Shown one piece after another: positions 51,085-61,047 of a DNA stretch of 64,000 bases. The position numbers were made by a program, and so were the translations under genes. Position 1 is the stretch's first letter; each line of letters starts with the position of its first letter. The notes beneath the pieces were generated by a model. That model had not been told where the DNA came from. It saw only the letters and a program-made list of their open reading frames with translations, and did no database searches. The stretch spans positions 310,001 through 374,000 of the forward strand of contig JAOSJV010000010.1 in assembly GCA_027493935.1 (NCBI GenBank), given 5' to 3'. This DNA is from Burkholderiales bacterium (GTDB lineage: Bacteria; Pseudomonadota; Gammaproteobacteria; Burkholderiales; SG8-39).

Positions 51085-52209
51085 ATGGCCAAGAGAGACT
51101 ATTACGAAGTCCTGGGCGTGAATCGCGACGCTGACGACGAGGCCATCAAGAAGGCCTTCCGCAAGCTCGCGATGAAGCACCATCCGGACCGCAACCACGG
51201 CAATCCGGAGGCGGAGAGCCTCTTCAAGGAAGCGAAAGAGGCCTACGAGATCCTCTCCGATGCGCAGAAGCGTGCCGCCTATGACCGGTTCGGCCATGCC
51301 GGCGTGGATCCGTCGGCAGGCGCCGGCGCGGGGTTCGGCGGCCGCGGCTTCGAGAACTTCGCCGACGCGTTCGGCGACATCTTCAGCGACATCTTCGGCG
51401 GCGGCCGGGGGCGCTCGAGCGTGCACCGCGGCGCCGACCTGCGCTACAACCTCGAGATCACCCTCGAGCAGGCCGCCCGCGGCACCGAAACGAAGATCCG
51501 TATCCCGACCGCCGAGACCTGCGCAGCCTGCAGCGGCAGCGGCGCCAAGACGGGCACCAAGTCGCAGACCTGCCCGACCTGCGAGGGCCACGGGCAAGTG
51601 CGCATGCAGCAGGGCTTCTTCTCGATCCAGCAGACCTGCCCGCGCTGCCACGGCAGCGGCAAGTACATCGCGGACCCGTGCGCGACCTGCGACGGCGCCG
51701 GCCGGGTGAAGGCGCACAAGACCCTCTCGGTGCGCATCCCGCCGGGCGTCGACGAGGGCGACCGCATCCGGCTCGCCGGCGAGGGCGAGCCCGGTGCGCG
51801 CGGCGGTGCGGCGGGCGATCTCTACGTCCAGATCCACGTCCGTCCTCACCCTGTCTTCACCCGCGAGCACGACGACCTGCACTGCGAGATGCCGGTGAGC
51901 TTCGTGACCGCGGCGCTCGGCGGCGAGATCGAGATCCCGACGCTCGACGGCTCGGCCAAGATCAAGATCCCCACCGAGACGCAAAGCGGCAAGGTCTTCC
52001 GCCTGCGCGGCAAGGGGGTGAAGGGCGTGCGCTCGAGCGGTCCGGGCGACCTCTTCTGCCACGTGATGATCGAAACTCCGGTCAACCTCACCGCGCGCCA
52101 AAAGGAGCTCCTACGCGAGTTCGAGTCGATCACCCAGGAGGACAGCGCGCGTCACAACCCGCGCGCGAAATCCTGGATGGATCGGGTGCGGGAGTTCTTC
52201 ACCCCCTGA
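51085..52209 (+). CDS. dnaJ: co-chaperone DnaJ
   Basis: 374 residues from the ATG at 51085. The J-domain ([28 protein letters not shown]) is followed by a Gly/Phe-rich region ([14 protein letters not shown]), four CxxCxGxG zinc repeats and the C-terminal peptide-binding domains ending in FFTP. It delivers substrates to DnaK and stimulates its ATPase. A hairpin lies in its 5' region. Confidence 0.97.
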   Translation: MAKRDYYEVLGVNRDADDEAIKKAFRKLAMKHHPDRNHGNPEAESLFKEAKEAYEILSDAQKRAAYDRFGHAGVDPSAGAGAGFGGRGFENFADAFGDIFSDIFGGGRGRSSVHRGADLRYNLEITLEQAARGTETKIRIPTAETCAACSGSGAKTGTKSQTCPTCEGHGQVRMQQGFFSIQQTCPRCHGSGKYIADPCATCDGAGRVKAHKTLSVRIPPGVDEGDRIRLAGEGEPGARGGAAGDLYVQIHVRPHPVFTREHDDLHCEMPVSFVTAALGGEIEIPTLDGSAKIKIPTETQSGKVFRLRGKGVKGVRSSGPGDLFCHVMIETPVNLTARQKELLREFESITQEDSARHNPRAKSWMDRVREFFTP

Positions 52210-52322
52210 CGGCCCGGTCGGGGGAGGATTTGCGACCGCGTGCCGGCCCCTGCTGCGGTGCAGCAGCCATCCCCTCACGAACGCGGCCCGTGCCGACGTT
52301 GAAGCTATTGGCATTTCCTCAC

Positions 52323-52350
52323 TTGACGTATTAAGATTCGCCAATAAGCT
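52323..52350 (+). promoter_or_regulatory. putative sigma-70 promoter of the Slam-like gene
   Basis: TTGACG (52323-52328), 16 nt, TAAGCT (52345-52350), in a locally AT-rich spot after dnaJ, 18 nt before the ATG. The -35 is strong and the -10 weak. Confidence 0.45.
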
Positions 52351-52367
52351 ATTGATTGGAGGGAGTG

Positions 52368-53686
52368 ATGGGCACAAGAAGAGCAGCGCATTTCGCGCTG
52401 GCGATAGCCCTCATCCTGACTTCGGCGCGCGGCGCCCTCGCCGACCAGCTCACCGATCGGGCAAAGCAACTCCTGCAGGAACGCAAGGCGAAGGAAGCGT
52501 ACGAGCTCCTCATGCCGCGGCAATCGGAGCGCGCGGGCGAGGTCGAGTTCGACTATCTGCTCGGCATCGCCGCGCTCGACGCGGGCGACGCGCAACAGGC
52601 GGTGTTCGCGCTCGAGCGCGTGCTCGCGGTGAACCCCAATTACCTGCAGGCGCGCGCCGAGATCGCCCGCGCCTACTTCGTGCTCGGCGAGAAGGAGAAC
52701 GCGCGGCGCGAATTCCGCACCGTCCGCGAGAGCCGCGAGCTGCCCGAGGACGCGCGCGCCGCGGTCGACCGCTTCCTCTCCGCGCTCGAGCCGCAGCGCA
52801 CCTTCCTGCGCGGCCACGTCGAGGCCACCGTTGGCTACGACAGCAACGTGAACAGCGCGACCGACAAGACCGCCGTCGCGCTCCCCGCGCTCGGCGGCAT
52901 GATCGGCACGCTCGACCCGCTCGGTGTGCAGCGCAGCGACGGCTTCGGCGGCATTGGCGCTGGCGCCTCGCTCAGCCACGCGCTCACCAACGAGATCTGG
53001 GCCCTCGGCTCGGTCGCCTACAGCGGCAAGTTCAACTTCGAGGAGGACCGCTTCAACACCGGCACGGTCGACGGTAGCGTCGGCGCGCGGTGGGGCCGCG
53101 GCGACGACGCGGTGATCGGCCTCCCTGCAGGCCAGTGGTTCGACGTCGACCGCAGCCGGTACCGGCGCTCGGTCGGCGGCACCGCGCAGTGGCTGCACAA
53201 TCTGAGCCCGTCGCAGCAGATCACGCTCTTCGGCCAGTACGCGCAGCTTCGCTATCCCAACCAGGCCCCGCGCGACGCCAACCGCGTGATCGGCGGGATC
53301 GCGTACTCGCAGGCGGTCCAGGGCACATACTCGCCGGTGGTGTTCGCCTCGGGTTACGCCGGACGGGAAAAGGAGCGCGACGACCGCTTCCCCTACCTCG
53401 GGCACAAGCCCGCCGGCGTGCGTCTCGGCGGCCAGCTCACCTTCACGCCGCAGGCGGTCGGGTTCGCATCGCTCGGCTACGAGTACCGGAGCTACAACGG
53501 CACCGATCCGTTCTTCCTGACCACCCGCCGGGATCAGCAGCTCGACGTGACCCTCGGGCTCAACTACGGGTTCGCGCCCCAGTGGGTGCTGTGGCCTCAA
53601 GTCGCCTACACGCGCAACTTCTCGAACATCGACCTCACCGATTTCGACCGACCGTGACATCCGTCTCGGTCCGCCGCGATTTCTGA
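52368..53686 (+). CDS. TPR-containing outer-membrane beta-barrel, Slam-like (DUF560 type), late frameshift
   Basis: The ATG at 52368 follows GGAGGGAG and opens a signal peptide (ending near ALADQ). Residues 30-140 have TPR-like repeats (LLGIAALDAGDAQQAVFALERVL, ARAYFVLGEKENARREF). The rest is a beta-barrel with GYDSNVNSATDK and repeated aromatic strands, e.g. GFASLGYEYRSYNG. The open frame stops at 53657, but one base near 53650 shifts to TVTSVSVRRDF and a stop at 53686, the usual barrel end. Slam proteins display lipoproteins at the surface. The FecR-domain gene downstream may be a partner. Confidence 0.75.
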
Positions 53687-53781
53687 GCGCGGTGCGCGTG
53701 GCGCACCCAGCTTGGGCTATGCTATGCGAGTTCGCGCCGCGGCCGGCGCCCGGAGCTGAAGCTGGCAGGAGGAGAGATCAG

Positions 53782-54599
53782 ATGGCACCCTGATGGGCAA
53801 CCCTTCCGCCTGAGCCAGGGGCTCATGCTGGCGCTGATCTCGGCGGCGTTCGCCGGCAACGCATACGCGCAGAGCGCCGCTCGCGTGGATTTCGCTTCCG
53901 GCAGCGTCATCGCCATCGGCCAGGACGGCCGCTCGCGCGCGCTCGACAAAGGTGCCGAGGTCGCAACCGGCGACCGCATCGAGACCGCCTCCGCGGGCCG
54001 CGCACAGCTCCGCTTCACCGATGGGGCGTTCGTGTCGTTGCAACCGAACACGACGTTCGAAGTGCGCGAGTACCATTTCACCGGGCGGACGGACGGCTCG
54101 GAACGAGGCGTCTTCGGCCTGCTGCGCGGCGCGTTCCGCACCGTCACCGGCCTGATCGGCCGCGTGAACCGCAACACCTATCAGGTCCAGACGCCGACCG
54201 CGACCGTCGGAATCCGTGGTACCGGCGGCGTGATCGCGCTGCTCGAGGACGGCACGCTGCGCGTGACCGGGACAAGCGGCACCTGGTCCATCAACAAGCC
54301 GAACCAGAAGCAGCTCGACGTGCCGGCCGGCACCATCGGCGAGGCTAGCCCGACGCCGGGCGAGGACCCGGTCGAGACCACCGAGGAGCCGATCCTCGCA
54401 CCGCCGCAGCCCGAGGAACGGCAGATCGCCGGCGTGGAGAAGTTCCCGCCCGCTTGGGGACGCAACGAGCTTCCTGGCGGGGGAGCAGGTGGACGCAAAC
54501 GGGAAATATCTCTTCCTCACGCTCCCGAGCACGAGCCAGACGCCGGGCTTTGCAAACGGCCCGGGCTACCAGACCCCGGGATTCGTTGCCGGCTTCTAG
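53782..54599 (+). CDS. FecR-domain secreted protein, two frameshifts
   Basis: The likely start is the ATG at 53782 behind AGGAGGAG; one extra C in the CCC at 53788-53790 breaks its frame, so the first open frame begins at 53825. The protein has a signal-like segment (LMLALISAAFAGNAYAQS) and a FecR domain with GSVIAIGQDGRSRALDKGAEV, ATGDRIETASAGRAQLRFTDG and TPTATVGIRGTGGV. A second break near 54475 leads to DANGKYLFLTLP and QTPGFVAGF, ending at 54599. FecR domains usually occur in sigma-regulator signalling or in surface-exposed adhesin-like proteins; without a sigma factor nearby the second is more likely. Confidence 0.72.
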
Positions 54600-54850
54600 C
54601 AGCGTGACCCGCTGGGCGCAGGCATGCCGCCGGTGGCCGAGGCGTACTTCCTGGTTCGTCGGCGCTGCGGCGTTCATGCGGTGAGCGGCCGGCCGATGCG
54701 GCCGTGATCCAGTTCGCGCGGCCCAGCCCGGGGCCGCGCCGCGCGCAGTATTCCCTCGCGCCCAAGGCGCCGATCGGCGATCTTTCCGCCCGTGCTTCAG
54801 CGGCTTGCCAGGCCCTTGAAGGTCGACCCGTCCCCCGCCGAGGAGAACGC

Positions 54851-55977
54851 ATGAAATTCCGCCAGTCGCTCGCTGCCTTCCTTTGCGCCGGCCTGCTTGC
54901 GACCCCCTGGCAGCCCGGGCGCAGGCGGCCGGTCCGATCCTCATCGGCCAGTCCGCCCCGCTCAGCGGCTCCAACCAGGAGCTCGGCCGGGACATCCGCA
55001 ACGGCGCACTCGCCTACTTCAACAAGGTGAACGAGGCGGGCGGCGTCAACGGCCGCAGAATCGAGCTCGTCTCGCTCGACGACGCAAACGACACCAAGCG
55101 CTCGGAGGCCAACACCCGCAAACTCCTCGACGACGGCGTGCTCGCCCTCTTCGGCTACGGCAGCGCGACGCTCAGCCGGCCCGCGCTGCCGCTCGTCGAG
55201 CAGGTGCGCATCACCTTCTTCGCGCCTTTCACCGGCGCCGAGCCGATGCGCCAGTTCAACCGCTACGTCTACAACCACCGCGCGAGCTACGCCGACGAGC
55301 TCGAGAAGATCGTCGAGCATTACACGACGATCGGCGTCAAGCGCTTCGCCGTGATCCACTACAACGACGCCATAGGCAACGCCAACCTCGGTGTCGTCGT
55401 GCAGGCCCTGAAGTCGCGCGGGCTCGAACCGGTGGCGGTGGCGGCGCTGCAGCGCACGCAGAGCAACCTCTCCAAAGAGGTCGCCGCGACCGTCAAGGCA
55501 GCGCCCGGCGTCGTCATCGCGACCACGCTCTACAAGTCGACCGCGGAGTTCGTCAAGCTCTCGCAGAGGCAGGGGATGCATGCGCAGTTCGTCAGCACGT
55601 CCTTCGCCGGCTCGACCGCGCTCGCGCAGTCGCTCGGCAAGGACGGCCACGGCGTCGTCATGACGCAGGTGGTGCCGAGCATCGCGCGCACGACCGTACC
55701 GATCGTGCGCGAGTACCAGCAGGCAAGCGGCCGGCTGCTCGGCAAGAAGGACTACTCGTACACCGCACTCGAGAGTTTCATCGCCGCGAAAGTGCTGGTG
55801 GAAGGTATACGGCGCGCCGGCCGCGATCTCACGCGCGAGTCTCTGCTGCGCGCGCTCGACGGGCTCGGCGCGATCGACCTCGGCGGCTACATCGTCGCCT
55901 TCTCGCCCACCAACCACAACGGCAGCGACTTCGTCGCGCTGACGATCCTCGGCCGCGACCTCAGGTTCCGCGACTGA
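54851..55977 (+). CDS. ABC transporter periplasmic binding protein (Peripla_BP_6), one frameshift
   Basis: The ATG at 54851 follows GAGGAG and opens a signal peptide; the frame breaks near 54905 in CCCCCTGG and the other frame gives ARAQAAGPILIGQSAPLSGSN, the start of the mature fold. LVSLDDANDTKRSEANTRKLL and a full type I binding-protein length (about 375 residues) follow. No transporter genes are adjacent, so it is an orphan binding protein; many betaproteobacteria hold such singletons. The ligand is unknown. Confidence 0.82.
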
Positions 55978-56018
55978 GCAGCGGCGCGGCGCGCACGCCC
56001 GGCCGGCGGCCACGCCGT

Positions 56019-57386
56019 TCAGGCGCGGCGCCAGGAGGTGCCCTGCGTGGTGTCCTCGAGCGCGATGCCGGCCTGCGTCAGCGCATCGCGAATCCGGTCA
56101 GCTTCGGCATAGTTCTTCGCCTTCTTCGCCGCCGCACGCTCGGCGATCAGTGCCTCGACGCGCTCGGGCGTCCAGCCCTCGGGCAGCTTGCCGCGCAGGT
56201 ACTCCTGCGGATCGCGGCCGAGCAGCCCCAGCGCGCCGCCGAGCGCGCGCAGGAGCCCGGCCTTGCCTGCCGCGCCGCTGCGGTTCGCCTCGGATGCGAG
56301 ATCGAACAGCACGGCGATCGCCTCCGGCGTATTGAAATCGTCGTCCATCGCGGCGCGGAACCGCGCGGCGAACGGCTCGTCCCAGTCGAACGGCATGGCC
56401 GCCGCCGGCGCGCCCTTGAGCGCGGTGTAGAGGCGATCGAGCGCGCTACGCGCCTCGTCGAGATGCCGATCCGAGTAGCTGAGCGGGCTGCGGTAGTGGG
56501 CGCGCAGGATGAAGAAGCGCACCACCTCCGGATCGTAGCGCGCGAGCACCTCGCGAATGGTGAAGAAGTTGCCAAGCGACTTCGACATCTTCTCGTCGTC
56601 GACGCGCACGAAGCCGTTGTGCATCCAGTAGTTCACGAACTTGCCGCCGTGTGCGCCTTCTGACTGCGCGATTTCGTTCTCGTGGTGCGGGAACTGCAGA
56701 TCCTCGCCGCCGCCGTGAATGTCGAAGTGGTGACCGAGCAGCTCGGTGCTCATCGCCGAGCATTCGATGTGCCAGCCGGGGCGGCCCTCGCCGTAGGGGG
56801 CGGGCCAGGCCGGCTCACCCGGCTTCGCGCGCTTCCACAGCGCGAAATCGAGCGGATCCTGCTTCGCCGCCGAGACCTCGACGCGCTCGCCGGCGCGCAG
56901 TTCGTCGAGCGTCTTGCCGGAAAGACGCCCGTAGGCGGAAAACTTGCGCACGGCGAAGTTGACGTCGCCGTCGCCGGCGCGGTACGCGAGCCCATTGCGC
57001 TCGAGCTGGCTGATCATCGCGAGCATCGGCCCGATGTAGCGCGTCGCGCGCGGCTCGTGATCCGGACGCCGAACGCCAAGCGCATCGGCATCTTCGTTCA
57101 TGTGGCCGATGAACCGCTCGGTCAGCGCTTCGACGGTCTCGCCGTTCTCGGCGGCGCGGCGGATGATCTTGTCGTCGACGTCGGTGATATTGCGCACGTA
57201 GGTAACGGCGTAGCCGCGCGCGCGCAGCCAGCGGTTCACCATGTCGAAGACCACGAGGACGCGCGCGTGCCCCAGGTGGCAGTAGTCGTAGACCGTCATG
57301 CCGCAGACGTACATCCGCACCTTGCCCGGCTCGATGGGGACGAAATCCTCCTTCGCTCGGGTGAGGGTGTTGTAGATCTTCAGCAT
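56019..57386 (-). CDS. cysS: cysteinyl-tRNA synthetase
   Basis: 455 residues from the ATG at 57386, intact. The zinc-ligand Cys28 lies in [19 protein letters not shown], with the HIGH motif as HLGH (37-40). Other zinc ligands are suggested by WHIECSAMS and [15 protein letters not shown], and [10 protein letters not shown] is the KMSKS loop. It charges tRNA-Cys. It converges on the binding-protein gene at 55977. Confidence 0.96.
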   Translation of the reverse strand: MLKIYNTLTRAKEDFVPIEPGKVRMYVCGMTVYDYCHLGHARVLVVFDMVNRWLRARGYAVTYVRNITDVDDKIIRRAAENGETVEALTERFIGHMNEDADALGVRRPDHEPRATRYIGPMLAMISQLERNGLAYRAGDGDVNFAVRKFSAYGRLSGKTLDELRAGERVEVSAAKQDPLDFALWKRAKPGEPAWPAPYGEGRPGWHIECSAMSTELLGHHFDIHGGGEDLQFPHHENEIAQSEGAHGGKFVNYWMHNGFVRVDDEKMSKSLGNFFTIREVLARYDPEVVRFFILRAHYRSPLSYSDRHLDEARSALDRLYTALKGAPAAAMPFDWDEPFAARFRAAMDDDFNTPEAIAVLFDLASEANRSGAAGKAGLLRALGGALGLLGRDPQEYLRGKLPEGWTPERVEALIAERAAAKKAKNYAEADRIRDALTQAGIALEDTTQGTSWRRA

Positions 57387-57670
57387 GGCGGAGCGATCGT
57401 GACCGAGGCGGCGTCTGGCGTCCGAGGCGCCGGACGGCCGGCGCGGGTTGGGCGCGGCGGACCTTGTTGCTACAATGCGAGGCTCCGCGGCGCCACGTGC
57501 GGCGCCGCAGTATATCCGACAATGTCGCGCCCGTTCACCGTCGACGCCGCGCGTGTGCCGACCCGAAGCACCACGCCCGCGCACCGCAGACCGCCGCCCG
57601 TCGCGGCTGCCGCGTGCGCCGCGGCGCCGACTGTGTCGCCGAGACGTCTCTCATCCACGAGGAGCCGCCG

Positions 57671-58253
57671 CATGCTGCGCAAGCTTTCCACCACCCTTGC
57701 CACGCTGGCCGCCGCCGCGATCGCCGTGCCCGCGGCCATCGCGGCCGATCCGCGCGTCGAGATCGAGACCACCCAGGGGACCATCGTCCTCGAGCTTGCG
57801 GCGGACCGCGCGCCTCAGACCGTCGCGAACTTCCTGCAGTACGTGAAGGACGGCCACTACGACGGCACCCAGTTCCACCGCGTGATCGACGGTTTCATGA
57901 TCCAGGGCGGCGGTTTCGACCGCGCCTTCCGCCAGAGGCCGACCCGCGCGCCGGTCAAGAACGAGGCGAGCAACGGCCTCCGGAACGACCGCGGCACGGT
58001 GGCCATGGCGCGCACGCCAGATCCGCACTCGGCCTCGGCCCACTTCTTCATCAACCTCAAGAACAACGATTTTCTGAACTACAAGCAGCCGACGCCGCAG
58101 GGGTGGGGCTACGCGGTGTTCGGCACGGTCGTGGCCGGGATGGACGTCGTCGACCGCATCGCGAAGCTGCCCACCGGCACGGTCGGACCGCACCAGAACG
58201 TTCCCGCCGAGGCGGTCATGATCGAGCGGGCGCGCATCCAAGACGCAAAGTGA
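57671..58253 (+). CDS. ppiA: periplasmic peptidyl-prolyl isomerase (cyclophilin A)
   Basis: 193 residues from the ATG at 57671. The signal peptide is [20 protein letters not shown], then a cyclophilin fold: [51 protein letters not shown] and WGYAVFG. The catalytic Arg is in FHRVI. It folds secreted proteins. A related cytoplasmic gene follows after 7 nt, so this pair arose by tandem duplication. Confidence 0.93.
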
Positions 58254-58260
58254 GGCAACC

Positions 58261-58752
58261 ATGGTCAAGCTGCACACGAATCTCGGCATCATCACGATCG
58301 ATGTCGACGCCGAGCGGGCGCCGGAGACCGCCAGGAACTTCCTGCAATATGTGAAGGACGGCCATTACGACAACACCGTTTTCCACCGGGTGATCGACGG
58401 CTTCATGATCCAGGGCGGCGGCTTCGAGCGCGGCATGCGGCAGAAACCGACCCGCGCACCGATCCAGAACGAGGCAGCGAACGGGCTAAGAAACGAGCGC
58501 GGCACGGTCGCGATGGCGCGCACCAGCGATCCGCATTCGGCGACCGCGCAGTTCTTCATCAACGTGGCGGACAACGCCTTCCTGGACCATAGCGCTCCGA
58601 CGCCGCAGGGGTGGGGCTACTGCGTGTTCGGCCGGGTGGTCGAGGGCATGGACGTCGTCGAACGGATCAAGGGCGTGCGCACCGGGTCGAACGGATTCCA
58701 CAAGGACGTTCCGGTGGAGGAGGTGGTCATCCAGCGCGCCGAGGCGGAATAG
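58261..58752 (+). CDS. ppiB: cytoplasmic peptidyl-prolyl isomerase (cyclophilin B)
   Basis: 163 residues from the ATG at 58261, without a signal peptide. It shares the same order of motifs as ppiA ([60 protein letters not shown]) and is very similar over the whole domain. It catalyses cis-trans isomerisation of Xaa-Pro bonds in the cytoplasm. lpxH begins 18 nt downstream, as in many betaproteobacteria. Confidence 0.95.
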   Translation: MVKLHTNLGIITIDVDAERAPETARNFLQYVKDGHYDNTVFHRVIDGFMIQGGGFERGMRQKPTRAPIQNEAANGLRNERGTVAMARTSDPHSATAQFFINVADNAFLDHSAPTPQGWGYCVFGRVVEGMDVVERIKGVRTGSNGFHKDVPVEEVVIQRAEAE

Positions 58753-58770
58753 CACCGCCGCGCGGGCGTC

Positions 58771-59493
58771 GTGCGCCCCACCCTGCTCGTCTCGGACGTT
58801 CATCTGAGCCCGGCGCGGCCGGAGATCGCGGACCTCTTCCTGCGGTTTCTCGACCACGCGGCGAGCGACGCGGCGGCGCTCTACATCCTCGGCGATCTCT
58901 TCGACATCTGGGTCGGCGACGATGATCCGCTGCCGCTCAACGCGGCGGTGATGGCCGCGCTCGGGCGCCTCTCGGCCGCCGGAACCGCGGTGTACGTGAT
59001 GTCCGGCAACCGCGATTTCCTCTTCGGCAGTGGGTTTCTCCGGCGCACGGGGGCACGGCTGCTGCCCGATCCGACCCTGCTCGAGATGGACGGCGTGCGC
59101 ACGCTGCTCATGCACGGCGACACCCTCTGCGCCGACGACCTCGCGTACCAGCGCGCGCGCCGGCGCTATCGCCGCCCGTGGGTGCTGCGCGGGTTTCTGG
59201 CGCTGCCGCGCCCGGCGCGCGTGGCGATCGGGCGCCACTTCCGGCGCAAGAGCGAGCGGACGAAGCGTGCGACCGCGCCCCGCATCATGGACGTCAGCAC
59301 GAGCACCGTCGAGTCCGCGCTGCGCGCGCACGGCTACCCACGCCTCATCCACGGCCACACTCACCGGCCCGCCTGCCACCTGCACATCGTCGACGGGCAC
59401 CGCTGCGAGCGCTGGGTGCTCGGCGACTGGTACGAGCGCGGCAGCTACCTGCGCTCCGACGCGAGCGGCCTGACGCGCGTGGCGCTCGGCTGA
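58771..59493 (+). CDS. lpxH: UDP-2,3-diacylglucosamine hydrolase
   Basis: 240 residues from the GTG at 58771. The calcineurin-like metal motifs are DVHLSP, GDLFDIWVGDD, GNRDFLFG, MHGDTLC and HGHTHRP, in the family's order. It removes UMP from UDP-diacylglucosamine to give lipid X in lipid A synthesis at the inner membrane, so the organism has a Raetz-type pathway. It is the last gene of the rightward ppiA-ppiB-lpxH run and converges on metZ. Confidence 0.95.
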   Translation: MRPTLLVSDVHLSPARPEIADLFLRFLDHAASDAAALYILGDLFDIWVGDDDPLPLNAAVMAALGRLSAAGTAVYVMSGNRDFLFGSGFLRRTGARLLPDPTLLEMDGVRTLLMHGDTLCADDLAYQRARRRYRRPWVLRGFLALPRPARVAIGRHFRRKSERTKRATAPRIMDVSTSTVESALRAHGYPRLIHGHTHRPACHLHIVDGHRCERWVLGDWYERGSYLRSDASGLTRVALG

Positions 59494-59551
59494 TCAGCCG
59501 CAAGCCCACGGAGGCGCCAGCGGCTGCGCCCGGCCGGTGCCAGCGGCCGCA

Positions 59552-59576
59552 CGCCCCTCCTCGCCGAGGAGGGGCG
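59552..59576. repeat. perfect palindromic hairpin between convergent lpxH and metZ
   Basis: CGCCCCTCCTCG, one C, then CGAGGAGGGGCG: 12-bp perfect arms. It belongs to the CCTCCTCG repeat family also at 33897 and 38279. Placed between convergent genes it may serve as a two-way transcription block, though no T-tract is present. Confidence 0.65.
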
Positions 59577-59681
59577 CCGGCGAAACCGGCGGGGTGTTGC
59601 GTGCGTCTCGCAAATGCCTCACCCGCCGACGCTGGCACCGCTGAACCGCCGGAACCCGCGTCGGTGCCACCGCGCGATCGT

Positions 59682-60866
59682 CTACGCGTCCAGCCCGCAG
59701 GCAAGGTCGCGCTTCAGGTCCTCCACCGACTCCAGGCCCACGGCGACGCGCAACAGGCCCTCGCCGATCCCGGCCGCGGCGCGCGCCTCGGCGCTGATGC
59801 GCCCGTGCGTGGTCGTCCCCGGATGCGTGATGGTCGACTTGGTATCGCCGAGGTTGGCGGTGATCGAGACCATCCGCGTCGCGTCGATCACGCGCCAGGC
59901 GGCCTCGCGCCCGCCTTTCACGTCGAACGACACGATCGCGCCGCCGGCGCGCTGCTGCCGCTTGGCGAGCGCGCGCTGCGGGTGCGACTCGAGGAACGGG
60001 TAGTAGACGCGCCCGACGCGCGGATGCACCTCGAGCCAGCGCGCGAGCTCGAACGCCGCCGCCGAGTGCGCCTCCATCCGCAGGCGCAGGGTCTCGAGCC
60101 CCTTCAGCAGCACCCAGGCGTTGAACGGCGAAAGGCTCGGGCCGGCGGTGCGCAGGAATGGGAACACCGCCTCGGTGACGATCTCCTTGCGACCGAGCAC
60201 CGCGCCGCCGAGCACGCGGCCCTGCCCGTCGAGGTACTTGGTGGCGGAGTGGATCACGACGTCGGCGCCGAGCGCGAGCGGCAGTTGCAGCGCCGGCGTG
60301 CAGAGGCAATTGTCGACCACGAGCCGCGCGCCCGCCCGGTGCGCGGTCTCCGCGAGCGCCGCGATGTCGAACACCTCGGTCAGCGGATTCGACGGCGTCT
60401 CGAGAAACACGAGTTTCGTTCCCGGACGTACAGCCGCGCGCCACGCTGCCGGATCGGTGCCATCGACGAACGTCGTCTCGACGCCGAACCGCGACAGCAC
60501 GTTGGTGAAGAGCTGCACCGTGGCGCCGAAGATCGATGACGACGAGACGATGCGGTCGCCGCTCCTGAGCAGCGCCATGCAGCACGCCAGGATCGCCGAC
60601 ATCCCGGAGGAAGTCGCGACACACGCCTCGGCGCCCTCGAGCGCCGCGAGCCGCTCTTGGAACGCGGTGACCGTCGGATTGCTGAAGCGGGAGTAGACGA
60701 AGCCCGCCTCCTCGCCGGCGAAGCGCGCGGCAGCCTGCGCCGCGCTGTCGAACACGAAGCTCGAGGTGAGGAAGAGCGCCTCGGAGTGCTCGTTGAAACG
60801 GGTGCGGGCGATGCCTGCCCGCACCGCGCGCGTGTCGAAATCTAGCCTTTCGCCGCCTTCGTCCAT
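59682..60866 (-). CDS. metZ: O-succinylhomoserine sulfhydrylase
   Basis: 394 residues from the ATG at 60866. The PLP lysine is in VIHSATKYLDGQGR, a form of the Cys/Met-metabolism motif typical of MetZ. YSRFSNPTVTAFQERLAALEG, SSSSIFGATVQLF and ETPSNPLTEVFDI support the family. It makes homocysteine directly from O-succinylhomoserine and sulfide. It follows purF as usual in betaproteobacteria and has a SAM-II-like riboswitch and terminator in its leader, implying feedback by S-adenosylmethionine. Confidence 0.92.
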   Translation of the reverse strand: MDEGGERLDFDTRAVRAGIARTRFNEHSEALFLTSSFVFDSAAQAAARFAGEEAGFVYSRFSNPTVTAFQERLAALEGAEACVATSSGMSAILACCMALLRSGDRIVSSSSIFGATVQLFTNVLSRFGVETTFVDGTDPAAWRAAVRPGTKLVFLETPSNPLTEVFDIAALAETAHRAGARLVVDNCLCTPALQLPLALGADVVIHSATKYLDGQGRVLGGAVLGRKEIVTEAVFPFLRTAGPSLSPFNAWVLLKGLETLRLRMEAHSAAAFELARWLEVHPRVGRVYYPFLESHPQRALAKRQQRAGGAIVSFDVKGGREAAWRVIDATRMVSITANLGDTKSTITHPGTTTHGRISAEARAAAGIGEGLLRVAVGLESVEDLKRDLACGLDA

Positions 60867-60889
60867 CTGCCGCCTCCGACCCGGAAATG

Positions 60890-60927
60890 AAAAAACCCGT
60901 CCAGCCTGCGCGGGCCTAGACGGGTTC
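60890..60927 (-). terminator. intrinsic terminator in the metZ leader
   Basis: Leftward, AACCCGTC pairs with GACGGGTT (after GGCCCGCGCAGGC) and is followed by a T6 run at 60895-60890. It lies between the putative SAM-II aptamer and the metZ ribosome site, so it can act as the switch's expression platform. Confidence 0.8.
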
Positions 60928-60934
60928 TTCACCA

Positions 60935-61009
60935 CGCTTTAGCCGTATTTGTTTGACTCCAGAGAGACCGGAGGCGCCCGCAAGCTGTGCTTCAAATCGG
61001 CGCTGGCGG
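60935..61009 (-). promoter_or_regulatory. SAM-II (metA/SAM-alpha)-like riboswitch upstream of metZ
   Basis: Leftward the sequence has GCGCCGATTTGAAGC, an AAGC-ACA-GCTT mini-hairpin running into GCTTGCGGGCGCC, and GTCAAACAAATACGGCTAAAG. This matches SAM-II landmarks: P1 stem (GCGCC/GGCGC), a GATTTGA segment, CTTGC, a T(C/T)AAA stretch and the final GCTAAAG that pairs with CTT in a pseudoknot. An extra hairpin (CTCCGG/CTGGAG) sits between P1 and TCAAA, not in the minimal form. The terminator starts 8 nt downstream. SAM binding would favour termination and lower metZ. Confidence 0.72.
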
Positions 61010-61047
61010 CACATTACCGTGCGCCGCGGCGGGTGTCAAACTCGGCG

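Noticed and set aside
60935..61009. SAM-I or cobalamin riboswitch for metZ
   Set aside because: The segment is only about 75 nt and lacks the four-way junction motifs of SAM-I and the B12 box; SAM-II landmarks fit better.
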